Positions 26,701 through 38,700 of a stretch of DNA of 64,000 nt are shown one piece after another (position 1 is the stretch's first letter; the number at the start of each line of letters is the position of its first letter). The translations under genes were made by a program, and so were the position numbers. Source of the stretch: Gari tellinella (lineage: Eukaryota; Mollusca; Bivalvia; Cardiida; Psammobiidae); the NCBI GenBank assembly GCA_922989275.2, contig OV277874.1, forward strand, positions 19,084,154-19,148,153. Direction: 5' to 3'. Below the pieces are notes generated by a model. It had not been told where the DNA came from, did no database searches, and worked only from the letters and a program-made list of their open reading frames with translations.

Positions 26701-29700
26701 TAAAAAAATACTTTGGATCGGATGGGTCTCGAACCTATGACCTTTGCATTGCTAGTCAACCACTATACTGACTGCGCTATGAAGGATTATACTAAATCGT
26801 ATCAACATTTCCTTTATTTAAATTTTCTAGTATAAGCACGTATGGAAAAAGATCAAGTCGTCAAGACGCATATCCGCTCGCCCGCAAGACCGACTTCCGT
26901 ATGCGAAAGGCCTTAAGTCATCATATGTCTTCAAAACTAGTAAGGTTAAGCAATAGACCAATAATTACCGTGCCCCACTTTTCTATAAACTTCAAGTAAG
27001 GTTGGTTGTCATTGGACACCGCAGAGACACTAGTATAGTTATCCCCGGTCTCCGGTAGTGCGCAAATGTCAGCTACGATTTCATTGGTCAGTTTATATCC
27101 ATTTCCCTGCGCCAGCGACAACTTGTAGCGAGCACTTCCGGTCACACAGGAAGTCTTCTTGTCGTATATAACATGGTGGTGTTGTTCTGTTTCCAATTCA
27201 ACGTCTCTGTAACCTGATACATAAGAAAGGACGTCAGGGCTGCCATAAGTTGATAATAAAAATTCTAAAATTTCAAATGTTTAAATTTTCAGACGAAATT
27301 TTACTAACTTTCAAGGCCAACTTTTACAGCCTAGCCAGGTACAACTCTATATTTTCCCCAAAGATACATTCATATACAACTGGAAAATGAAGAAAACAAC
27401 AAGGTTCATGTGTTACAGTGGAGAAAACGTTATTCTTTCCCAATAAACGCGTTTACGCTAAAACTATTATTTGCAGTGCAGTGCAAACAGTTTGGAGCCA
27501 GATCAGACGCCGGGTAACCCGGCGTCTGATCAGGCTCCAAACTGTTTGCCACCACGATAAACATGAATTATCAGAATTGTCCAAAAGTTGTACTTTTCTA
27601 CGTTTTAGTGCTTTGCGTTTGCGTACGTTTGCGTTTAAACGGGAAAGAATAACAGATTCTCCACTGTATGTAAGAACTTATCATGACTTTGACTTAGACC
27701 AATGACATGACTAGTCTTCTGCTACCGTTTGAAAGAGGCAGCAGCTAAAACAGGGACATGTTACTTCTGCCAACATAATTTCTACGTAAACCCCTTCTAG
27801 GATAACAGAAATGCCTTGTATCAATTCTCTAGCACATATGTTTTACATCAAAGGAACGAAACAGTGAATGTCTAATGACAAAATGCCAATTTGAGGCAAA
27901 ACATGCTGGCACTTTATCGCAGGGGAACTACTTTCGACTGGACCATGCAGCACTTCCGGTCTATTTAATGTTCCGTAACCTACTGGAACATGCAGCACTT
28001 CCGGACTATTTGATGTTCCGTAACCTACTGGACCATGCAACACTTCTGGTCTATTTGGTGTTCCGCAACCTACTGGACCATGCAGCACTTCCGGTCTATT
28101 TGGTGTTCCGCAACCTACTGGACCATGCAACACTTCCGGTCTATTTGGTGTTCCGCAACCTACTGGACCATGCAGCACTTCCGGTCTATTTGGTGTTCCG
28201 TAACCTACTGGACCATGCAGCACTTCCGGTATATTTGGTGTTCCGTAACCTACTGGACCATGCAACACTTCCGGTCTATTTGGTGTTCCGTAACCTACTG
28301 TACCATGCAGCACTTCCGGTCTATTTGGTGTTCCGTAGCCTACTGGACCATGCAACACTTCTGGTCTATTTGGTGTTCCGTAACCTACTGGACCATGCAA
28401 CACTTCCGGTCTATTTGGTGTTCCGTTACCTACTGGACCATGCAGCACTTCCGGTCTATTTGGTGTTCCGTAACCTAGAACCGTCAGGAGCTGAATACCT
28501 CTCCCTGTATTACACCGCCAATAGTACTGGTGATGTGTTTATCATATGCATTTAAAAGTCACAAAACAACAACTACATATAAAGACTAAGATACAGACTC
28601 ATGCATCTTATTGTACAGCTACACGCGGAAAGTTCGATATCACAGGAAGGCATATAATTAAAACAAATACGTACCCTTTAAGGTAGCGTGGGTGTTTAGA
28701 TACTTCAAGCTTATTTTTCTACTTTATCATCATGATTTATAATTTGTTCCCCCATTTTATAGCTGAGTGGTTAAAGTGGAACACATCCCACCATAATATG
28801 TCATTTTTTAAAAAATATATATTTTAATTTTTTACGATTTTATAAGACCAATTTAAAAAAAAATTCAAACAGCGATTTCAAACCCGTCTTAATTTGTAAC
28901 GCTTTTAAAATTGCCCAAAATCGCTATGTAAGGTTTTGACTAGTGTATATAATTCGTTGAAAACTCACCCGAACTAAGGGAGAATGCGGTTGCTTGCATA
29001 GCAGGGTACTGTTTTCCTTAAAGAAAAAGAAAAGAACCAATAGAGCTGAAGGTAGACCATAAATGCCAAATAATGCACGCCCGGTTCATTGCAAGTATAA
29101 CCAATGTTGTATTTAACTAATATGTAATCCTTTGATGCGATGATGTCATCACCCTTTAACCCTTTAACCCATAGCCTGTTTCTAGTATTTAAGATATGTG
29201 ACCTATGAAAGCAGGCTAAAAGTAAAGCAGAATGCGCCCTAGGGCGCATTCTGCTTTACTTTTAGCCTGCTTTTAGTTACTATCTGCTAGGATATAGAAA
29301 ATATTTCTTATGGTACATTTTTATGACAGTATAAAATGGAACTATTTTCTTTGGCGGATGAATAAAATGAATGCGCTAAAAGTCGCTTCTATAAGGGAAA
29401 GGGTTAAGCAAGTGTCGTCTGCTTTTGTTTCTCAGTTTTTAATTTTAGGTGAGTTGGCTGAAGTCATATCGTAATAATCACTAAATGAGTGTCAAACAGT
29501 TGGTATCCTGATCAGATGCCGCGTTACGCGGCGTCTGATCAGGTTCCAAACTGTTCGCAAATAACTTAAATTTGTACTCGAGTTAAGGCAGTGAAATTGT
29601 TAATATTAGTGTAAATAGACGTGCATACATATATAACTGATATACTGGTAGTCCTCCAATGCAAATCGTGAATTGTAAAGAATTTGCAAACAGCTTGGAT

Positions 29701-32700
29701 CCAGACCAGACGTCAGAAAAGTCGGCGTATGATCTTGATCCGAATGGTTTGACATACATACCCAAGACGCGACGGCTGCCCTTGATCATACTATTTGCAA
29801 TGCAATAAGACAGGTTTTGCCATATATAATAAATGTTTACAAACCATCAAAGGTGGTTCTCTGGAGTAGCTTGTCTTGGTACGATTTATCGTTGTAAACT
29901 ACCTCTATTATATATACATGCATGGGGGGTAGGCAAACATCTAGTTAAAATGTTTACAAACCATCAAAGGTGATTCTCTGGAGTAGCTTGTCTTGGTACG
30001 ATTTAGCGTTGTAAACCACCTCTATTCCATGGGAAGACTGGCACGTGTCGTGTTTCACATACGAAACTTCGGCTGCAAACTCGCTGTCTGTCTCTAGAAA
30101 ATGATGTATATACGCGTACATGTATATAAACATATTAAATAAACTAAAAATATAATATATTTTTATGATATAATTAACATGTAACCCTTTGCCAACCGAT
30201 TGCGTTTTAACCTATTCCCCTGAATCCCCCATATATGCGCCTTTTAGAGCATTTAATTAATTCTTCCACTAAAGAAAATACAGTAGTTTCAATTTATATA
30301 GTCATGAACATGTGCCAAAAAAATATTTTCTATATCCTAGCAGATGGCTTAACCCATTACCCCTTAAATACGCCTTTTAACTATTTTAATTTATTCCTCC
30401 ACTGAAGTAAATAGTTCCAATTTATACAGTCAGGAATATGTAGCAAAATAAATATTTTCTTTATTCTATCAGATGGTAGCTTAAAGCAGGCTGAAATTAA
30501 AGCAGAATGCGCCCTAATGCGCATTCTGCTTTACTTTCAACCTGCTTTAAGTAGTCACCTGTTTTCAAAACTCATACCCAACTTTCAGTCCATTTTGACT
30601 GGCTTAATCAAGTAGGTTGTCCCCCTTGCAAAATGCCGATAAAATCGATATGGATAAATTTCTGGCCTGACTGCCCTATATAGAATATATAGGGGAATAA
30701 TTTTCAAAGTCATATTTTAAGGTGTTGCCTATATTTGTCAATATTTTGTTGCGTTGCTTCAGTAACGCCGGCCACGGCCGTTATGGTTATTCCTTTCAGG
30801 GTACACATTATTCGTGTTAACAACCTCTAATATGGATTAAACTTACATGAATACCAATAAAATGTTCATTTAAATTACAGCAAATATATTATAAGAAATG
30901 AACTGAGGTTTTTTTGGGGTGATTAAGCTAAATAATCGACAGAAAATTACCAGCAAACTCCATGAATTGCTAACAACAACAGAAAATGCTCGGCAAATTC
31001 CATGAATCGTATTGGCGATTAATGGAATTTGCCGATCATTTCTGTCGTTTATTTCGCTTAAACGCCGACAAAAATCAGTTAATTTCTTAACTAACCACGT
31101 CAGCTAAACAACACACACCTTAGGGAAGCTGCTTCCAAAACGCCAGAAGAAGACGCCAGTCTTTTACAAACAGAACAAAAGAACAAAAAGGTTCCACGGA
31201 ACATGTAATTAATACAAGCTATAGTGAAGACACGTACGTTAACTTAAGTGATGTAGTTAGCAACAACAATCCTGTTTAAAATACAGTGCTCCATCTCTAA
31301 ACCAGCCATACGAAGCTCCTGTTCTTTGGTATCTAGACTTATACTCATTTGAAAGATTATTAGGATTATTGGAACAATGGTAACATCTTAGACGAGTCGT
31401 TTGTTAACCAGCTCTGTTATAGTAGTGTCATAAGGTTTGAGGTACCAGCACGGAGTGTTGCAGAGTGTGCCAGTTTGTGCACAATTACTGAGGACTGCAA
31501 TAGCGTGATTGCAGTACGGAACATAACCAATGCACGATTTGGTCTTACGATCTACAGTGCATGTCTAGGACATGCTTCTCCCCTTCAAGGTGCACAATTC
31601 TACGGACAAGAGTAACCAGGTGATACATGTACACCCAACAGGAGACACAAATTGTGGGCGTTGTTTGGAGGGAGTCGTTATCGGAGGGAACTTTGCAAAT
31701 AGATTGATTCCAGATCAGACGCCGCATAACGCGGCGTCTGATTTTCAATCAAGCTGTTTGTCACTCATCATTAAGTTTTTTATGTCAAAATGTCCATTAC
31801 GTAACTCTGAGAAAAACAGCAGATGACAATTTTAAGCAGACGACAATTTTAAGCAGACGACATTGCATCCAGACAATGGTGTGTGTCAGTCATGAACCGA
31901 AACGTAATTCGACAAGCTATATAGCGAACAATGATTCTAACCAACAAAGACTAAACATGTCCTTTATCTGCGTTATTTACCCACAAGTCAATACAATTGG
32001 AGTTTTTAAAAAATAAAAATAAAGGAAAAAGGAAAAAAAAGTTTTGATTCGAATGAGACTCGAACCTATGACCTTTTGATTGTTAGTCAACCACACTACC
32101 GACTGAGCTATCAGAACTTAAGTAGAATAGTGGTACATGTATGAGCTGGGTGCTGGGATCCTAACACCTTTTATTCATATGCTAATCTAGGGCCAGTAGC
32201 GATACGGAGTACAAAACGACTGATGTACGTTTTATAATTTTCATTAAAATTAATTCAGATAGCACAGCTAGTATAAGATTGAATGAAGAATTAATTATTA
32301 TGATATATTTCCACGTAACCATGTGAATCTAAAAGCTTTTTGTATTACTTTCAAAATTTATATTAACTTGCTGAATGTTAGAAATGTTTTATTTAAGATG
32401 TCATAAATTTCACTTCTGCCAATTTCATTGAAACGTGCAATACTTGCGTTCTTTGAATAGATTCCCGTAAAGGTAATCACTGACGCCTTTGGTGTCATTT
32501 GTATTTGTATGCACCGGTCTTGCACCGACGGGGTGAATTAGACTGTGCGTTTGCTGCTCTTTTACAAGAGCAGCAGTTTGCTGCTCTTTTACAAGAGCAG
32601 CAATCGAGTGCCTGGCTATGTCTGTAAGTCACTCGGCTTCTTTGAGTGCTTGGTTATACCTGTAAGTCACTCAGTTTTTTTCCTTTGCACCATTCCTTTA

Positions 32701-35700
32701 AGGGGATAGTGCATCAATGGCTAGAAGTCGGACATATGGTCGTCGGATTCTTCCAGTTCCAATAACTCATTCCCAAAATGGTCTGCTTTATTTCTGCGTT
32801 CGATTCTCAAAGCTTGCTTAAATCAAATATACATACTTCTTTTAAAGCTTTAGTTTTGAAATACATGTATGTTTGTTCTGAGGTATAATAAAACATCTCT
32901 AATACGACCAGTTAATTATTAGGGTTTTACAATAGTTTGATTGCTTAAAGCAAGGTGACAGTAAAACAAGGAGCTTTCTGTTTCACTGTCAACTTTCTTA
33001 GGCTGTCACCTGTCTTTTAAACACTCAATTAGCCTGCTTTTAGTGGTCGTAACAGAGAGGTTTTACTATTTATAGCAATAGAGTTGTGTTCGACTGATTG
33101 AGAGATTCCACTGATTACAGTGGAACCTTTAAATCCCGAGCACCTATATTATACTTCAAATAAACATTAAATGGCTTTCCGTTGGCGCAGAAATTGAATG
33201 TAACCTGTCACGAATTCGTCTATAACATCCAGATGCCGCCCGTTGCGTGTTATTATCCCCCACCACCTTTCACGAAACACAAACACATAGTACTAACTCA
33301 CATTCCGTCTAAAAGATGTTCGAAGAAAACAAAATGTTGGGGGAGGGGGGATTTAATTTTAATCAGAAAAATGTCGTTTTACGGTTTATACTTTTTATAT
33401 TTATAGATAACAGTGGTGTAGATATTTGTGTGCTGTTGAAACCTGTGCTTTGTCTATATAAGTGTTTTCTTCTGACCTGTCCAAGTTATGTTTAGATTGG
33501 AACATTCTAAAACTTTAAAAGGGATGAGTTTTCTCTACATCCAGTTAGAGATACGAATAGCTGTATCTTTTGTGCGTAATGTCACGGAGTAATTAGAGCT
33601 CGCTCGCTCTAATTACTCCGTGGTAATATACAGCAGAGGATACATTATTCTTTTCCATTTAAACGCAATGCACTAAACTGTGGAAATTTACTTTTAGGAG
33701 GGATAACCGTGGTTTTAATCTGAGTAGCAAACAGGGGTGCCTGGTTTAAAATTTCATTTTCGTTTTGCTTGATATTGAAATTCCTATAATGCGGCGTCTG
33801 ATCAGAGTCTACACTGTTTGCCTGTTTCCCTTTTGTAGGATGCATTAAATACAAGAATGAGGAGAAGGAGTTATTATTTCCAAATAAACGCGTTAAAGCT
33901 ATTATTTCCATAGGAAACAATTCATATCTTGCAGTCAACAATGAGTGGTCGTTAAGTACTTTGTTGTTGATTAAAACAAAATTAAGGCTAATGGATCATT
34001 CAAATGTCTTTATTACATGAGAAAGAAACCGAGAGGGGGATGATGATATACTCAATTGGACGGATTTCATGGAATCGACACGGCCAGCCCAATCGACTAC
34101 GAGTAGAGATGGAACAGTCACCTGCAATTGCGGAAAGGTGTGTAAGAACCAACGCGGTCTACGCATCCACCAAGGGAAGTCTGGTTGCCAACGTGTGAGG
34201 TCACAACGAAAGCGCTTAGCCGGTTTGGCTAGTGAGACGCAGGAGTACCCCAGTCTGGATTCAAACCACAGTACTGAGGAACTCTCCTATTAATGAGACA
34301 GCACATGATGTCTTCCGGGAACCGGAAATGGAAGACGATCCCCTCCTTGAGCTACTGCAGACCCAGGGCACCCCAGATGCAGACCAGGCGACTGTTCCGG
34401 ATAAACCACTGCAAGACACTGCCACTAGAACCAGGAAAGAAAGGATCAAGTGGCACAATGCATCCGACAAGAAGTCATGGAAACAACTAGACGAGGATCT
34501 CGACATCATCCTCAAAACATCCTTGCAAGGACCAGTGGACCGGAAGCTCACCACCCTCACCACCCTTATCTACTCGGTAGGGAAGGAGAGATTTGGACTT
34601 GAAGAGGAAAGAGCACGAAAAGAACCTCCAAAACCAAACAGACGGCAGACCCGTATACAGAATCTGAGACGTGAACTCAGACAGTTAGCCTCAAGATACC
34701 GTACCAGTTCACCTACAGAAATGATTGGACTAACTCAACTCAGACAAACACTACGGTCAGAGCTGATGCCACTACGGAAAGCCGAAAACACAAGAATGAA
34801 CGCCAGGGAAAGGGCAAAGAAGAGAGCAATATCACAGCCAACCCATACAAGTTTGCACGATCCTTACTCGACAAAGAACAGTCAGGAAAGTTGGAAGCAC
34901 GACTTGAAGAGGTTGAAAGATATCTCCATGCTACACACTCTGACCCCAATCGAGAGGAACCGCTAGGGGACTGTGACCGAATAGACCCAGCAAAGGAACC
35001 AGAGAAGCAGCTAGATGTTTCGTAACCAACGCTGGGGGAAATAAAGGGTACCATCAGGAAAGCGAAGAGCTCTTCGGCGCCGGGACCCAACGCCATCCCG
35101 TACAAAGTATATAATATGTGCCCACTACTTCTTAAGCGGTTATGGAGGCTTCTTAGGGTTGTATGGAGGAAGGGGGAGATTCCAAACGCATGGAAGGAAG
35201 CAGAGGGAATATTTACACCAGAGGAGAGGAACTCCAAGACTGTCAACCAGTTCCAAACGATCTCGTTGCTCAACGTCGAGGGGAAACTATTCTTCGCTAT
35301 CCTTGCAAAGCGTCTGACATCTTTCTTGACTGCGAACAAGTACATCGACACTTCAGTCCAGAAAGGGGGAGTTCCTGGTTTCTCCGGCTGTGTGGATCAC
35401 ACCAGCGCCATAACACAGCTAATCCGTGAGGCGAAGGAAGGCAGGATGGATCTTACCGTTGTTTGGCTTGACCTAGCCAACGCATACGGATCTATTCCAC
35501 ACCAGCTGATATACACAGCCCATCAGCACTACCATGTAGATGGCCATGTACAGAAAATCATCACCAGCTACCTTGATCCAGCTGCGGTTTGCTGTAGGTG
35601 ACCAGCTAACAGGATGGCAGAAGTTGGAAAAGGGAATCGTTACAGGATGCACTGTTTCCGTGGTGTTTTTCATTATGGGAATGAACCTTCTGATTAACGC

Positions 35701-38700
35701 TGCTCAACGCGAGACGAGGGGTCCAAAGACAGAATCGGGAATCTATCTCCCATCTAGCAGGGGTTTCATGGACGACCTCACATTGTCAACTACAACGCAT
35801 GTACAAGCTAGGTGGATGTTGACAGCCCTGACAGACGTCGCTTCATGGGGAAGAATGAAGTTCAAGGCAGTCAAATCCAGAGCCCTCGTGATCAAGAAGG
35901 GACAGACAACAGAAAGGTTCAAGCTCTACGTACAGAATGAGGAGACCCCATCCATAGTGAAAAGCCCAATAAAGTGCCTTGGGAAATGGTTTGATGCAAG
36001 CCTAAAAGATCGAGACAACGTCAAGAAGCTCAAGCAACAGGTAGAAGATGGCCTCAAGAAAATTGATCGCTGTGGACTACCTGGGAAAATCAAAGCCTGG
36101 TTGTACCAGCATGCATTGCTCCCAAGACGACTCTGGCCATTGATGCTGTACGAGGTCGCTAGTACGACAGTGGAAGCCCTCGAGAGGACTACCAGCAGAC
36201 ACCTCAGAAAGTGGCTCGGAGTACCGCCAAGTTTCACAAGGATTGAACTCTACGGGAAGAGTAACACGCTACAACTCCCACTATCTTCACTAGTAGAAGA
36301 GTTCAAGACTGCAAAGACAAGACTTGTGCTGACTCTGAGGGATTCTTCGGATGAGTGTATTCGGAGGGCAGGGATCGAAACCCGTACTAGCAGAAAGTTG
36401 TCAGCGACAGAGTCTGTGAGCCAGGCGGAGAGCAACATCAAGCACAAAGACATTGTCGGAGTGACTGCCGTTGGACGTCAGGGGATCGGCGCAACCAAGA
36501 CCGTATTGTGGAGCAGATCAGACCAGAAGGAGAGAAGAGCAATGATCCAGTCGGAGGTCAGAAGAGAGGAGGAGAGCGCAAGACAGGCTAGGGCGGTTGA
36601 GATGGGAGCGCAGGGAGCATGGACCACGTGGAACACCACAGACAGGAAGATGACCTGTGGAGAAATATGGAAATATGAGCCACTGAGATTTTTGTTCCTC
36701 CTCAGGTCTGTCTATGACCTCCTACCATCTCCAGCTAATCTATGCCGTTGTGGACTCACAACGGACCCAAAATGCAGTCTGTGTGACAGAACAGGCACAC
36801 TAGAGCATGTTCTGTCATCCTGCTCTACAGCACTGACACAGGGGAGATTCCGATGGAGACACGACTCAGTACTCAGAGAGCTGGCTGACTGGCTGGAAAA
36901 AGAGCGCAAGAAGGAACGAGGGAACCACCCTTCTCATCAACACATATCCTTTGTGAAGATGGGTGAGGCCAGCAGAAAGCACTCAGGTCGTCGATCTTAG
37001 ATGGCACAACTGGCTGGAACATGGAGGTGGACTTAGGGAAGAGACTTGTATTCCCAGACGTGGTCCAGACGACCCTACGACCAGACGTCGTACTGTGGTC
37101 CAAGACAGGGAAGAAGCTCATCGCCAAAGAGCTGACAGTACCATGGGAGACAAGGTGTGAAGAGGCTTACGAAAGGAAGAAAGCGAAGTACACAGAGCTC
37201 CTAGATCTCTGTAAGCAACGAGGCTGGCGTACTTGGCTGTTCCCGGTAGAGGTCGGCGCAAGAGGTTTCTGTGCCCAGTCAGTGTGCAGACTGATGACAG
37301 CAGTTGGGGCTACTGGCAGAGATATAAGAGTGGCTATCCAGAGACTGAGCCAAGCAGCTGAACGGGCGTCAAGTTGGCTGTGGCTTAGACGAGAGGAGAA
37401 GAGCTGGAATCATTAACCGACACACAGTGACTGATCACCACTGTAGGCCCACCGCCACCAGAGTGTTCATGGAAATAATGGGCCGAAACATTCTATGACG
37501 GCGGCATTCATGCTGATGATGTCGGTAAAGAGCATTCCATTATCAACCAATGATAATGGTATGTATACTTCACACATAGTATCCCTTTCCCACATAGAAG
37601 CGACTTTTAGCGTATTTAATTTATTCCTCCGCTGAACAAAATAGTTCCTACTTAAACAGTTTTAAACATGCACCATAAGATATAATGTCTACATATTAGC
37701 AGATGGTAGCTTAAACCAGGCTGAAAGTAAAGCAGAAATCACCTTAAGGCGCCTTCTGCATTACTTTCAACCTGCTTTAAGTGGTCCCTTATTTTTCAAT
37801 ACTAGAAATAGGCAATTGGGTAAAGGGGACCCCCCGGGTATAGATGCTTAAAGTTGAACCTATACCTACCTAGACATTTTATGAACACTTTGTTGTATTT
37901 GCATATTAAAGGGATACATTGCCAGTAAGTAGTTCTGTAATAGCGGAAACACTTAATATGCCAGTGTATTTGGGACAACTATATGCATGTATCATAGCCA
38001 ATAATGCAGACGCAGGTGAAACACACAAAATCTACAGGGCTGCCATTTCTCCGGATATTTCCTAAATATTCGGATTTTTTGTTCTAGAACATGATAGCTT
38101 AAAGCAGGCTGAAAGTAAAGCAGAATGCGCCATAAGGCGCATTCTGCTTTACTTCCAGTCTGCTTTAAGAAGTCACGTGTCAACAAAACTAGAAACAGGA
38201 TATGGGGTAAAGGTACGATCCGTAAATTCGCACTTGCAAAATGCAAATTTTGAAATCTTAGGATTTTTCATGTCAACTTATGGCAGCCCCGCATCTATAA
38301 GTGAAATTGGAAGATGCAAAAAGACATTTGCCCTCGTCTCTTTTAGACTTTTTCTTCCATACCCAACTTTCAGTCCATTTTGACTGGCTTAATCAAGTGG
38401 ATTGTCCCCTTTGCAAAAAGCCGATAAAATTGAGATCGATCAATTTCCCGGCTGATTTCCCTATATAGAATATATAATGGGGAATAATTCTAAAACTCAT
38501 ATTTTTAAGTTGTTGAATATATCCGACAATATTTTAGCAGTTATAGCTATAAACTTCATTTTCTTCTGTTTCACATGGTGTAAATTTTAATTTTCTATTT
38601 TAATGACATTTTGCTTCCATTTTGATTTGAAAAAGGTACCGTGTCGGACACATTAAACATAAAGTAAACAAGGGTGAAAGCGTGTACTTTGCTGATTTTG

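Larger units (their letters stand above)
32120..33980. other. Apextrin intron 1, mostly unrecognised
   Basis: Contains the local duplications at 32540, a degraded family A core (32943-33005) and a diverged family H copy (about 33640-33870). Confidence 0.55.

Noticed and set aside
26715..26790. Functional tRNA gene
   Set aside because: The anticodon stem is mismatched and the same body follows a second tRNA-like head, so a SINE is more likely.
27843..28448. 201-codon repetitive protein on the minus strand
   Set aside because: Synonymous positions are as conserved as others and several frames are open; this is typical of a minisatellite.
34740..35351. 203-codon minus-strand frame
   Set aside because: Antisense shadow of the R2-like LINE.
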